Origin: Camelus bactrianus
Lineage: Eukaryota > Chordata > Mammalia > Artiodactyla > Camelidae
NCBI RefSeq assembly: GCF_048773025.1
Contig: NC_133570.1
Location: 22,542,001-22,606,000, forward strand
Direction: 5' to 3'
Length of the DNA: 64,000 nucleotides
In this document: one piece after another, positions 26,030 through 37,574 of the stretch
Position numbering within the stretch: the stretch's first letter is position 1
Layout: the number at the start of each line of letters is the position of its first letter
Notes under the pieces: generated by a model
Seen by the model: the letters and a program-made list of their open reading frames with translations, nothing else
What the model was told of the DNA's origin: nothing
Databases searched by the model: none
Made by a program: the position numbers and the translations under genes

Positions 26030-26960
26030 AATTAACACCCGTCTATTCGCCCTGAGCCCGTAGATAATACCTGAGAGGAACACACAGACTCACGCATTGG
26101 GCCACGAGTGGAAGCGTTTAACCGCGCCCGGGAAGAAAAAGAGGGCGGGGAACAGCATTCTGGGTGGAGGGAAGGGCAAGTCGGCAGCCGCCCTGGAGGA
26201 AAAATCATGTAATCCCTGGGTGGAGGAGGAGACGGAGGCTCAGGGCTGGGCCAGTGAGAGGCGGAGACCAGGCTGCCTTCGCCAAAGTCAGAACTGAGCT
26301 TCGCCGCCGGCTCCTGCTGTGGCTGGGACCCTGCGGGATATCGGGGCAGAGACTGTGCGCTGCACACAGAATCAGCCTGTTGGAAGTCAGAACTCTGTGC
26401 GCGCCGGCAATAGCCTTGAACACGCTATGCTGAATCTCAGGTCTCAAGAGCTGATGAGCTGATTCATTTAGAAGGTCAACATAAACGTGGCAAAAGTGGG
26501 GCGCGTGACGTCTCCCCCCTAGGCTGGCTGGATCCGAGCGTATGGCGGAGCCGGCCAGCGCTGTGTCTTGTCCCCTGTGCTTCGGCAGTGACAAGCCTCA
26601 GACGATCTCCGCAGCGGCGTGCACGTCTCGGAAGAGCCCTGCGCGGCGAGGGGAGCTGCCCGGGAGCTGGGGTGTGAGTGCGCAGCCAGCGGTCCACGAG
26701 ACGCGCGTGCTCGCCCCGCGCGATCTGGGAGGATCCCGCTCAAAGGGCGGTGGTCCGGCGGGCGTGCAGGGCTGAGAGGCGGAGCCGCGAGGGGAGCGCC
26801 CCTACAGGAGCGGGACGTGGGTGGAGGAGCCTGACGGGCCGCCCTGCACCGAGGGACGGAGCGAGCCGGGGGACAGCCCTCTTTCTAACCCTAACCCTCC
26901 AGGCTCCTCCCCTTGCCCGGCCCGGTCCACAGCTGCCGCGGATGCAGCTCGGGGTTCCGA
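26030..26960. promoter_or_regulatory. Orphan CpG island between PPM1F and MAPK1
   Basis: CpG-dense sequence (strongest at 26500-26850) lies about 4.6 kb past the PPM1F poly(A) signal and 8.1 kb before the MAPK1 start. It contains a near-CRE TGACGTCT at 26506-26513 and several CGCG/GCGCG words. Reading frames of about 60-130 codons cross it on both strands, as expected for GC-rich DNA, and none resembles a known protein. It could be a promoter of a non-coding RNA, an alternative upstream start, or an enhancer-type CpG island. Confidence 0.55.
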
Positions 26961-27711
26961 GGGGACGGTGGCTGTGAAGGGCATCGGTACAAGTGAAGGT
27001 CACCCTTGGGACCTGGATCTGTAGATAAAAGGTTAGATTATGGTGCATTTTTATAATGGATTCCGATGTGTCTGTTCACAAGACTGTGGTCGATCTATTA
27101 GGCAAAAAGCAATGAAAATATACAAAACTATCCCATTTCGATGTGTAAAATTATGTACATATACAAGCGTGCTCTTAAAAGCATAGAGAAGAAGTGCAGG
27201 TGCCTCTGGAAGGCTGATGGAGGGGCTTCTCCCCTCTGGCTCTCCTGCCTTGTTTCACAGGCTTTGCATGGTCTGAATTTGTAAAAATGAGCATGAAATA
27301 TCTTTGTGATTTAAAAAATTCACCAAATACAAAGGAAAGATACCCTTTGCGAAGCCAGGAGTGACCAGCTGAGAAAGAGGCCGAGGCAGGGACAGCTGGG
27401 AGGGCCACTGGCCACAGGGGGGCAGGGAAGGCAGTGGGGATGGAGCAGAGGGCTGGCTTGCAAAGTGTTCAAGCCCCTCCTCCTCCACTTCCCTCTCCTC
27501 CCTTCCTGTCCCTTCCCTTCGAGATGGCAACGTGGCTGGAAGCCAAGGAGGCAGCTGGCGTGGTCAGAAAATCAGATAGGCACAAGGGAATAGAGCAAAT
27601 ATATTAAGTATAATGGGGGCCAGATTTTTCTCACCGTTGAGAAGAGAATTACAAATGTGGAAAGGGGAGGAGGCTAGGAAGAACCCTGAGGAATTGGAGA
27701 TGCCAGTGTGC

Positions 27712-27800
27712 AATATGCATATTTATATATATTTATGTTATGTATGTATGTTTATATATGTATGCATACATTTGTATTTATATATATATACACCACACAC
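27712..27800. repeat. AT-rich simple repeat (TATG/TA units)
   Basis: It consists of 'atatttatatatattt', 'gtatgtatgtttatatatgtatgcatac' and 'atatatatatac' units, ending in 'caccacacac'. Confidence 0.8.
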
Positions 27801-27929
27801 GTATGAATGTGTTACATGTTTTCCACTAGCTCTTTCCACTGAGAGGACCTACAGGCAATGTCATCCCATTTGCAACAAGCACACCAGGCACCCAGACCCT
27901 AGTTTCTAAACACCATCGTACACTGCAAG

Positions 27930-28200
27930 GAATTAGGGCTCATTGAAGAAATGGCTGATTCCAGGGCTGGGGCTCCAAAGAATAATGGTGACATGTCAAA
28001 GGATTTGGAGCCAGCTGGAGGAGCTCACATTGACCAAGTCTGGGGCAACTGGAGCATCAAAATAAAAATGATAACAGACTACAACCCACTAAGTTACGTG
28101 GGAACCCATGGGTCCATAGTGATTAGGGAGAAAGGAGAGCTCTTCCTGACAAAGCCAACTAATGGAATTCCTAGCAGTGCAGTAAGTCAAGAGAAAGGTG
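27930..28200 (+). repeat. Probable old L1-type fragment (subfamily not assigned)
   Basis: The phrases 'atggctgattccagggctgggg', 'gacatgtcaaaggatttggagccagctgg' and 'gagctcttcctgacaaagcc' are typical of text seen near old L1/HAL1 3' ends. It runs directly into the A/GA simple repeat that follows. Confidence 0.4.
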
Positions 28201-28203
28201 TAC

Positions 28204-28305
28204 AAAAAAAAAAAAGAGAAAGTTGTACAAAGAATATAGGAGAGAAAGAAAGAAAGAGAGAAAAAGAAAGGAAGGAAGGAAGAGGGAGGGAGGGAGGGAG
28301 GGAAA
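28204..28305. repeat. (GAAA)n/(GGAA)n/(GGGA)n simple repeat
   Basis: An A-run with 'gagaaagttgtac' is followed by gaaa, ggaa and ggga units in succession. It separates the probable L1 fragment from the L1 ORF2 piece. Confidence 0.85.
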
Positions 28306-28329
28306 ACTGTCTCTGCAGATGATGTTATT

Positions 28330-28945
28330 ATATAGAAACTCTCCAAAAATTCATCCCCCCTAAACCCTGTTAAAACTAACCAGTTAGTTAGCAATGTTAC
28401 AGGATACAAGTTCAATACAGGAACATCAGTAATGTTTGTATAAACGAGCAATTGGAAACAGAAACTTTAAAAAACACTACCATTTACAGTAGCTCTAAAA
28501 AACATGAAATATTTGCAATAAATCTAATAAAATATGAACAGGATCTCTATACTGAAAACTACAGAATTCCGATGAAATAAATCAAAAAAGAATCTAAATA
28601 AATAGACAGGCTATGTTCTCTCCAAATACTCAACATAATAAAGATGCCAATTCTCCCCAAATTGAACTACAACTTCAACACAATTACAATAAAAATTCCT
28701 GGGCAGAATTTTTTTTACAGATAAAGACAAGCTGATTGTAAAATTTATATGGGAAGTCAAAGGAACTGAAATAATTGAAATGATACAGAAAAATATGAAT
28801 AAAGTTGGAGGACTCACAATACCTGATTTTAAGACTTACTGCATAGCTGCAGTAATGAAGACAGGCACAGGACAGACACATAGATCAATGGATCTAGAAA
28901 GAATCCAAAAATCAGCTGTCACAAATACAGCCAGCTGATTTTTTG
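28330..28945 (+). repeat. L1 ORF2 C-terminal fragment, sense
   Basis: Text such as 'gttagcaatgttacaggatacaagttcaatacag', 'ataaatctaataaaatatgaacaggatctctatactgaaaac', 'aaagatgccaattctccccaaattg' and 'atgggaagtcaaaggaactg' is the ORF2 region downstream of the reverse transcriptase. The frame is interrupted in several places; this is a dead copy. Confidence 0.85.
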
Positions 28946-29094
28946 GTGATAAAATACATGTAACATAAAATTGGCCCCTCTAACCATTTTGATTGTGCTG
29001 AAATATGTAAAATGTATCACTTTAGACATTAAAAAATAATTTTTAATTCTACTGGATGTGATAATGGTATTGTTACTTTTTAAAATGCTTTCTC

Positions 29095-29301
29095 TGGGAT
29101 TTTAAAATGCAGAATAGATAAACAAGATTATACTGTATAGTACAGGGAAATATATACAAGATCTTGTGGTAGCTCACAGCAAAAAAACAGTGGCAATGAA
29201 TATATATATATGTTCATGTATAACTGAAAAATTGTGCTCTACACTAGAATTTGACACAACATTGTAAAATGACTATTACTTGATTAAAAAAAGTAAAAAA
29301 A
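29095..29301 (+). repeat. Truncated L1 3' end with target duplication, sense
   Basis: It runs from 'tgggattttaaaatgcagaatag' through 'gtatagtacagggaaatatatacaagatcttgtggtagc', 'gttcatgtataactgaaaaattgtgctctacac' and 'ttgacacaacattgtaaaatg' to an A-rich tail. A 13-base duplication aaaatgctttctc occurs at 29082-29094 and 29302-29314, so this is a short 5'-truncated insertion. Confidence 0.85.
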
Positions 29302-29599
29302 AAAATGCTTTCTCATTAGAGATTTTTCCCCCATGTCTATTTTGCTGTTTGTTTCAATTTATTCTGAGTTTTTTTTGTTTCTGTTTTTTTAAGTGTGGCT
29401 TTGAGTTCCCAGGCATCTGAACAACAGAGCTAAGAGGTGCCTTCAAGAGCCCCAAGGTAACGGTCCAGGACCCTGTGACACTAAGTCTTACATCGCACAC
29501 CTCAGTCAATGGTGAGGAACTGGAGTTTTAAAGGGAATGCCTTACAACATATTCTGTTGGAGCAAGTTGGTTGAAGTGGAAAAACATTTTTGGCAGGTA

Positions 29600-29701
29600 A
29601 AAATCAAGCCATCCATCAAAGATACATCACCCCAATGTTCATAGCAGCATAGTGATTCAGATATTCATATATATATTCCTTTTCATATTCTTTTCCACCA
29701 T

Positions 29702-29738
<37 letters not shown>

Positions 29739-29980
29739 CCTTGTACTATACAGTAGGACCTTGTTTATTTTATACACAGTAGTTTGTATCTGTTAATCCC
29801 AAATTCCTAATTTTTCCCTCCCCCAGCCCCTTTCCCCTTGGGTAACCACAAGTTTGTTTTCTGTCTGTGAGTCTGGCTCTGTTTTGTAATTAAGTTCATT
29901 TGTATCATATTTTAGATTCCACACATAAGTGACATCATGTGACATTTGTCTTTCTCTTTCTGACTAACTTAAAGGCACAT
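29600..29980 (-). repeat. L1 3' end, antisense
   Basis: The order 'catagtgattcagatattcatatatat', 'cttttccaccatggttta', a (TA)n block, 'tactatacagtaggaccttg', 'gtttgtatctgttaatcccaaa', 'ccccttgggtaaccacaagt' and 'gattccacacataagtgacatcatg' is the reverse complement of the cetartiodactyl-type L1 3' UTR. Confidence 0.85.
29706..29735. repeat. (TA)15 microsatellite
   Basis: Thirty bases of perfect TA repeat lie inside the antisense L1 3' end, at the place where the L1 consensus reads 'ttatcacaggatattgaat'. It is likely a microsatellite that grew within the element. Confidence 0.95.
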
Positions 29981-30714
29981 CTTTTCTAACAGAAGCACAT
30001 ATTCACAGTTTGTCCTTTGATTTGATTTGAAATTTTCATATTTTTATATGGGAATTTTCAGCTATTTATGTTTTTCTGATTTTCACATTTCCCTTCCTTG
30101 TTGCACCCAGGTTACCTTCCCTTCTTGCTGTTGTCTATGACGACTCCTTGCACGTCTTTTCTATTTACGAAGTGAGGGAAGTGTCTAGTACACTTCTGCT
30201 TACAGGACTATTGATTTTTTGCTGTACAAATTCCATTTTTTCCTTCTATACCTTGTAAACATTTATAAGGTATATGTACAGCTTTTTACACTGGAAAATA
30301 TATGAAATGATACAATTTTCAAAAATAGCTTTTTTAAAAATAGCTTTTTTTTCTTCATTTCATATAAAACAAAGACTGAGCATCTTGCTTTTTCTACCTT
30401 CTTCCTGTCTGGTTTTCATTGAAGTAACCTGAGGTTAAAACCCCTATTTAAAAAAAATCCTCTTTCTCAATTTCTTCCTTTTGCATTTTGTTTGTTACCA
30501 TGGCAACAACAATTATTTCAGCTTATCAGCATCAAACAGTCTCTACTGACTGGTGTTCTTATCCAGCTATCTCTCTATCTTTAGCTAGTTTCAAGGCTCA
30601 CTGCCAGCTCTTTTCTCTCATTTCATCATTCATGAGTTTCTGATTCACGTCCTGGTGATTAATTGTATGATTCTGAGCAATTTTGGCAGAAAAGGGAGTT
30701 AGTGGGGTAGTGTA

Positions 30715-31330
30715 TTAGTCAGAAACTCTTGTGGTTTCAAGTGACAGAAGCCTACATCAAATTGACTTCAGTTAGAAAAAAGAATATATTGTTTCATGAA
30801 CCTGAAAAGTCTAGACTCAGCAGGATAGCATCTCAAAGAGTGTCACTGGGAAATGGTCTCCATCTCTGGACTCTGCCTTCCTCGTCTGCTCTTTGGTCTC
30901 AGAGGGTGAGTCTCACACCATGACATGTTTGGCCCCAGACTCATACTCACCACCTAGCACCCCGGCAGGCAGGGAGCAGTCCTTCCCTAATTGTTTCTGC
31001 AAGAGTCTGGGCTGAATGTCACTGGCTGGGGTCAGGTCTCTGCCCGTCCTTGGAATCAACGTCTGTGACTCTGATTGGGGAGCCCTGGGTCACGTGCTGC
31101 CTCTTGACTTGGGGCTGGGGCCAGCCCTCCAAACCACATAAGCATGCAGAAGGGACAGTTCACCAAAGAAAAACTGGACTGTTGCTGCTGAAAGGAGGAG
31201 GGGGTCAAGGCTGGGCAGGCAAAAAACACCAGATGTCCATTGTTTTCTAAGATTCTACAGATCTGTGAACCAACTGTCACCACTCTAGAGAGACAATAAG
31301 GAAGATATCCAGGTGGCCAGCTGGCCATCT
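30715..31330 (+). repeat. Ancient interspersed repeat (family not assigned)
   Basis: The left edge 'tgtattagtcagaaactcttgtggtttcaagtgacagaagcc', then 'ctccatctctggactctgccttcctc' and 'ctctgattggggagccctgggtcacgtgctg', follows a well-known mammalian repeat order ('ggttgcaagtgacagaaacc ... ctgattgg..cctgggtcacatgcc'). Confidence 0.5.
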
Positions 31331-32039
31331 AAGCTGGCTCTTAGGCTTAGACTGTGGCTCAGGATGGACTGACAGTGGTCCAGAGCCTTGTCCTCAGCTT
31401 CTCAGCTTTGTGCTTCTAGAAACGTGTGGTTGTCAGTGCAGCTAGGTGCTTGTCCCCTGTGGGTCTGGCTCCTGCCAGCCTGACTCAGCAGAGGCTGATG
31501 TCTGTCTAAGCCTCATCTTGGAATGAACAGTAATCACCAAAGGATGGGAACAGGGCTGTTATCTAGTCAGTGCACTTTTCCTGTTGAAACTGCAAATGAA
31601 GCCACAGTCTAATCAGAAGGTTGCTCAGTGCCCATGGAAATGGGCAAGAGCAGTTTTCTGGAGAAAGTCAGTGGCCAGATGTATCATGTCATGACAGTAT
31701 GGAGACTTTAAAATGTCCACAAATGCTAGAAGAATGAAGAGAGACCATGTGACAGGGAGAGAGCGAGGAATGGGGTAAGGCTGAAAGACAAGATAGAACT
31801 GAGAGCCCTCTAGTCTGGCTGGAGTGTGGAAGAAGAGGAGGGCAGATTAGGTGGGGTTGGGGGTGGAACGGGAGTGACAGGGTCAAAGTCATTGATCTGG
31901 GTACAAGGAGAAGCAATGGGCAATGGGCAACACTGGCAGCCGGAGGGTTAAGGTAGCGGGTGAGCCTGGTGAGAGCTGACAGCAGGTTTCAGGCAGTGGG
32001 AAGGCAGTGGGGTGGAGTGGATGTTTAAGACAGCGCTTT

Positions 32040-32402
32040 TAAAAATTTGGTAACATGTGGTATCACTCAGGTGAAATCTAAAAAAAAATGAAGAGGGCAC
32101 TAATGAACTCAACTACAAAACAGAAACAGACTCGCAGACAAAGTAAACAATCTTATGGTTACTGGGGGAAAGGTGGTGGGAAGGGATAAATTTGGGTGTT
32201 TGAGATTTGAAAATATTAACCACTATATATAAAAACAGATTTCATTTGTATAGCACAGGGAACTGTATTCAATATCTTGCATCTAACCTTCAATGAAAAG
32301 AACAAGAAAATGAAAATATGTATGTATATGCATGACTGGGACACTATGCTGTACACCAGAAATTGACACATTGTAACTGACCATACTTCAAGCAAAAAAA
32401 AT
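32040..32402 (+). repeat. L1 3' end, sense
   Basis: It runs through 'acatgtggtatcactcaggtgaaatc', 'aactcaactacaaaacagaaacagactcgcagac', 'acaatcttatggttactgggggaaagg', 'gtatagcacagggaactgtattcaatatcttg' and 'gctgtacaccagaaattgacacattgtaactgac' to an A-rich end. It is the sense-strand form of the L1 3' UTR seen in reverse at 62.9 kb. Confidence 0.88.
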
Positions 32403-32554
32403 TCAGTAACTATGTAAGGTGACAGATATTAACTAGACCTATTGTGGTGATCAATTCTCTATATAGACATATCAAATCATTATGTTGGACACGTGGAACC
32501 AATGTAATGTCTTACGTGAATTCTACCTCAATTAAATGAAACGGTGCTTTTCAA

Positions 32555-32712
32555 AGGTTAACATGCATATGAACCTCTGGGGATCTTGTTAAAATGTAGA
32601 TCCTGATTCAGCAGGTCTGGGATGGGGCTTGAGACACTGCATTCCTAACAAACTCCCCCATAACCCTGATGCAACTGGTCTGGAGACTACATTTTGAGTA
32701 GTGACAATTTCA
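32555..32712. mobile_element. MER5/MER20-like hAT non-autonomous element
   Basis: The order 'catatgaacctctggggatcttgttaaaatgtagatcctgattcagcaggtctgggatggggcttgagac', 'gcattcctaacaaactcccc', 'gatgcaactggtctggagactacattttgagtagtg' is the classic short hAT-Charlie derivative. Confidence 0.8.
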
Positions 32713-32889
32713 GAAATATTAAAGAAATCAAATGTATAGGAGGTTGTGATGGGTTGGAAGTAAAGGGGAGGGATTGGGAGCTAAGTAAAATGAGTTAAGG
32801 CTCATACCCAAACTTCCAGCTTGAATATCTTGGTGGTGATGCAATCCACAAATAGGAGATGAGGAACAGGTTTGGGTGGGGTAGATAAA

Positions 32890-33080
32890 AATAACAGATA
32901 ACATTGATTGGGTACTTGCTATGTGCCAGGTCCTTTGCATGATGTCTTATTTATTCTGTACAATAGGGAGGTAGGTACTATTGTACTCTTTAAGAGTGAG
33001 GAAACTGAGGCCAAGGTCATACAGGCAGTAAGTGGAGCAGCCAAGATTCAAACTCTCTGGCAGTCTGAGCACAGATCTCC
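32890..33080 (-). repeat. MIR SINE
   Basis: The order 'attgattgggtacttgctatgtgccaggtcctttgcatg', 'aatagggaggtaggtactattgtac', 'gtgaggaaactgaggccaaggtcatacaggcag' and 'agattcaaactctctggcagtctgagc' is a near complete MIR in reverse orientation. Confidence 0.85.
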
Positions 33081-33786
33081 TGCAGTTAACCACAGCCAGT
33101 TTGCTCATGCAGAGTTGAAACACCTGCAGGAAGTCATGTGGAGCTGTGCAGGTGGACAAGCTGACCAGAGATTCTGAATGATGATCAAGGACCTGGGAGT
33201 TACTGAGGCACTGGAGGGAATTAAACCATCCAAGGATGCTTACAATCAACCCTTTCAGAGTGCTGCCAATCTTGCTCCATTTTCCTTTGGCATTTAATTA
33301 TTATAGAGGCAGACTCTGAAGAAAACTACTTCTTTAGCTTTTTAAAGAAATAACCTCCCCCCTATTAATTGGATACCATGTTTGTTTTTTATCCCTGAAA
33401 TTTAAGAATTTTTCCAGATTATGTCTTGGAGTTGGTTTCTGCTTATTTATTTTTCTGGATTCAGAGAACTCAATTTCCTACCTCCTCTTCTTTTTAGACC
33501 TAAGGCAAATTTTCTTTCACTGTGTTATTGCCTCTGACTGGTGTGCTCTGTCTTCTCTGGGGGGTGCCTAGAGTTTGCCCCTCCAGTGTTCTCCTCCCGT
33601 ACATCTTTTTCTCTCTTAATTTCATCACTTTGACTTACAGTTATCTTCTATGCTGCTGACTTGCTCTTCTGTGTTGTTAGGTCTGCTTTTTACTGATTCG
33701 TCCATCGCTTTTACCTTGGCTATTGTGGTTTTAATTTCAGAGAACTCTTCATTTACCTTGGCCTGTTCCTTACAAGATGAAGTGTC

Positions 33787-33904
33787 CTGAGTGGGGGAGG
33801 GTACACTGCATGCTTAGCCTGCTAGAGGCCCTGGGTTCAATTCCCAGTACCTCTGTTAAAATAAATGAACCTAATTACTCCCCTCCCCCATTTTTTTTTT
33901 TTAA
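33787..33904 (+). repeat. Camelid tRNA-derived SINE (Vic-1 type), sense
   Basis: It reads 'gtgggggagggtacactgcatgcttagcctgctagagg', 'ctgggttcaattcccagtacctctg' and 'aaaataaatgaacctaattac', with a T-rich end. A 13-base target duplication with two differences (aagatgaagtgtc / aagatgcactgtc) lies at 33774-33786 and 33905-33917. Part of the A-box region is missing compared with the copy at 6802. Confidence 0.9.
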
Positions 33905-34554
33905 AAGATGCACTGTCATCTTTTAATTGAGAATAATAAGAATTATGTGTTTTCTAAAACTGGGTTCTGCTTCATGGACTAAATATATTTCAAAGGAGTC
34001 TTTTTTGGCTCTAGCACTTTCTTTTCTCATGTGCCACATATTTTTTCCCAGAGGTTTTTTTTTTTTTTTCTTTCTAATATTTGCCTATTCACCGTTGAGA
34101 CTGACTAGTTATGTTAATGTCTGGAAGTCCAGGGTTTTGAGATCAGTGTTGGACAATCAGATGCAGGGTCTTCCACCCTTCCTCCCCCTCCAAAGACGGC
34201 ACGGGTACTGGTTCAGAAGCAGAGGCTGGATCATTTTCTCTCTTAAATGTTTGTGTCATTTACCTGCTTCAGGATTCCGACGTGTATTTTTCAGCCTCCA
34301 GTGTTTGTGACTAGTTCTGAGTATCAGTGTGTTTGTGTCATTTTCTCTAGGTCTTGATGGTCTGGTTCTTAGTTTCTATCTTTGTGTTTCTATTTCAGTA
34401 TGTCCTGTGTCTAAGATTCTGTCCATCTGTACCAGCCTGGGTCTCAGTCTCTGACTCTTAGTGTCTCAATCCACTACTCTCGAACCCCTTACTCGCTGTA
34501 TATTTCTTCATAGCACTTATCACAACTCGAGGAGTCTCCTTTCCTCCCTCTCTC

Positions 34555-34577
34555 CCCATCCATCCATCCATCCATCA
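34555..34577. repeat. (CATC)n microsatellite
   Basis: About five tandem 'catc' units upstream of the MAPK1 promoter. Confidence 0.85.
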
Positions 34578-34929
34578 TCTGGACGTAACTTCTAGGAGGG
34601 TGGACGCCCAGAACAGGGCAACACTTGCTGAACGTGCCTCTGATCAGCAGGTCCCGTCATGGCCTCTCGGCCTCCACCTCTGGGTTTCACACTTTCTCAG
34701 GATGCAAATGTCTTTCTCGGCCTCGGTCTCCCTTCCGATTTCTGTTCGGGTTTTGGCCCGGGCCCGCGGTGGGCTGCGGCGGTCGTCCGGGTGGCGCCCT
34801 GACTCAGGCAGGATCCACTCCGCGCCCTTTGCCGGGCGGGCAGTCCCTTGGCTCGGCCGGCGGGCCCCATCCCGACGCCTCGCGTCCTTCTGCGTCTGCT
34901 GGGCCGCCTCCCGCGCAGCCGCCTCCTGA

Positions 34930-35442
<513 letters not shown>

Positions 35443-36349
35443 TGAGTGTCTGCGCCGCGGGCCAGCCGCGCCCGGCCGCGCGGCCGCGGCCTCGGCCTCC
35501 GCCCCCCGCCCAGACCCCAGCCGGGCTGCCCCGCCGTCCGCGCGCCGGGGGCCTCGGGCGGGGCCGGGGCGTTGCTCGCGGCGCGGGAAGGGGCGCGGGG
35601 CGGAGGCCGGGACCCCGGGACCCCGGGACCCCCGGGACGGGAACGAGCCCCCCGCTCCAGAGTGCTGGCCTCGCGGCCTTCCCTTGACGTCCGCCTGTGG
35701 AGCCGCGAGTTACTTCAGATGCTCGCGGCGGCCGCGGTCTGGAAAGCCGTTCGTCCGGCGTGTGTGCACAACCCCGAAGTCATCGTCTTGTTTGCCCTTC
35801 TCGCCTGCGTTTTCCGCGGCCAGCTTTGGTTTAGCACCTTCCTTGGTGCCTGTGCTGCTCTCTTGCGCAGGCTTTCTAAATAACGTGAAGCAGCACCCTT
35901 GTTGGTGTGGAATGTTTCAATCTTGAAGTTTTTAAGTGGATTTTGGTGTCGTACTGTTCGCGTTTCAGGATGGATAAGTCAGTCTTGCTCTCTTGACGTT
36001 AGTAAGGAGTCATTTGGAGTTGGACTTTATTTGATTTTTTTCCCTTTTATCCCGTGTGAGCTCTCGTACTAGCATAAAGGCATCCAGACGTTTTAGCACA
36101 ATGACTGTGGACTTTTCCTGTTCGTGTTTCAGGGGTCAGTATGTGTGCAGCCCTGATGGAGTTCTTGCAGAATCACAAGCAGGCTCGCTCGTCTGGCTCC
36201 AGATCCCTCAGAAGCATTTGTGGAATGGGGGTGACGGTGTTGTTTTTTAATTAAAACCAATTACCTGTCATATTTTGTGCTGATGAAGACTTGCGGAAGT
36301 GTAGGTTCCCTTACACCTAAACCTTCATGTCTTTTGTGTTGAATGAAGA

Positions 36350-36565
36350 AAGCAAACTATGAACACTGTCAAGTACTGTGCTAGGTACGTTATCTCATGT
36401 TACCTGAATAGCCACCTGCAGGGAAGGAAGGGTGGTGATATCTCTCTTTCAAATGAGAAAATATTTCAAGGTGAAGCCAGTTCCTAAGGTCATACAACTA
36501 AAGAGTCAGACTTGAGATTGTAGACTGAGATCCTGTTTCAGTTGCTGGAGCTCTTTTCATTACTC
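36350..36565 (-). repeat. MIR SINE
   Basis: The order 'caagtactgtgctaggtacgttatctcatgttacctgaatag', 'caaatgagaaaatatttcaagg', 'ttcctaaggtcatacaactaaagagtcagacttgag' and 'gatcctgtttcag' is a diverged MIR in reverse orientation. Confidence 0.8.
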
Positions 36566-37574
36566 CCTGCTTTTATTAATTAGTGTTATTAGTAATTTTG
36601 GAATTTTAGCGGATTTTACTCTTACAAGCAAATTTATTTCAGAAACATACTCAAATATGAATGGTCATAATTTTAGAAATGCATAGAGGGAATGTTTAAC
36701 CAAGAATGCTACCTAGGTACAAAAACTAGTAAAAATTCTTTAAAGAAAAAAAAAGACCTGAATATTTTCATTCTCTTCAGGAACAAAGTGCTTCACAGTA
36801 TACAGCTGTGAAGATTCACATGAACTCAGAGGCTTAGGAGCCACAAGAGAAATTAAATTAGGTCAGGTCTGAAAGAAATAAAGTCCTAGAATGTGACAGA
36901 GAGATGGTCCTGCCCGCAGCATTGCTTCTCTGGCGTAGGTCTGATTGCTGTGCACCTGCAGGTAAGTGTGCCAGTCACCAGGCTCATTGTGAGAGGCTCG
37001 GAATTGCCCGTTGCGTCCTTGGGCCCTTAGAAAAAATTAACACCTAAATGTGTACTGAAAACAATCTTTATAGTTTTATGACATCTCAGTTGAAAGTGTT
37101 TTTTGTTTTTTTTGTTTTTGAAATCTGGTAAGAATTTTTCCTACCCTGAGGATGATTTAGATCTGGTAACTTTCTATCATGGCTGTCGACTTCTGTGACT
37201 TAAGTCTCTATTAGGTGAAATGCCAAGTTCTCTTACTGTAATTTTCCTTTCTTAAGTAAGAGCCAAGTACAAATATTATTGGAATTAGAAAACTGAGTCC
37301 GGATTATAGCTTTTTATCTTCGGGTTGATGATATTTAATACAAGAATTTAATCTACATTGTGTGTTATTAGTATTTAGTAAATATTGGTTAACAGTGCTG
37401 GGCTTATGAAAGATTTCTTGATTGAAATATTAATATTTGAATAACTGAAATTTTTAAAAGCTTAATGTTTCCAGAAGGACTTAAAGATTTTAAAGAAGAC
37501 TTTTTTTTTTCATTTTCTAATCTGTTCATTAGGAATTTTGCCTTTTCTGTGCAAAGCCCTTTCCTAATCAGTAT

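Larger units (their letters stand above)
26961..34550. other. AT-rich, repeat-filled intergenic DNA upstream of MAPK1
   Basis: GC content falls sharply after about 27 kb. The stretch holds L1 ORF2 and 3' fragments in both orientations, simple repeats, a MER5-like element, a MIR and a camelid SINE (each listed). AT-rich parts at 30000-30700 and 33280-33770 show no feature I can name. No gene could be supported. Confidence 0.7.

Noticed and set aside
26542-26775. 77-codon frame (starts MAEPASAVSCPLCFG) in the orphan CpG island
   Set aside because: The CPLC motif is suggestive of a zinc ribbon, but there is no second Cys pair and the rest is unstructured; support is insufficient for a gene.
26885-26898. 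Interstitial telomere-like ctaaccctaaccct
   Set aside because: Only about two units; too short to be more than chance.
28204-29735. CRISPR-like or regulated repeat array
   Set aside because: The repeats here are simple (GAAA)n, (TA)n and L1 pieces, without regularly spaced unique spacers; this is mammalian DNA.
30715-31330. LTR-type element
   Set aside because: I could not see paired ends or internal parts and cannot assign a family, so it is left as an unassigned ancient repeat. No LTR element was identified with confidence anywhere in the window.
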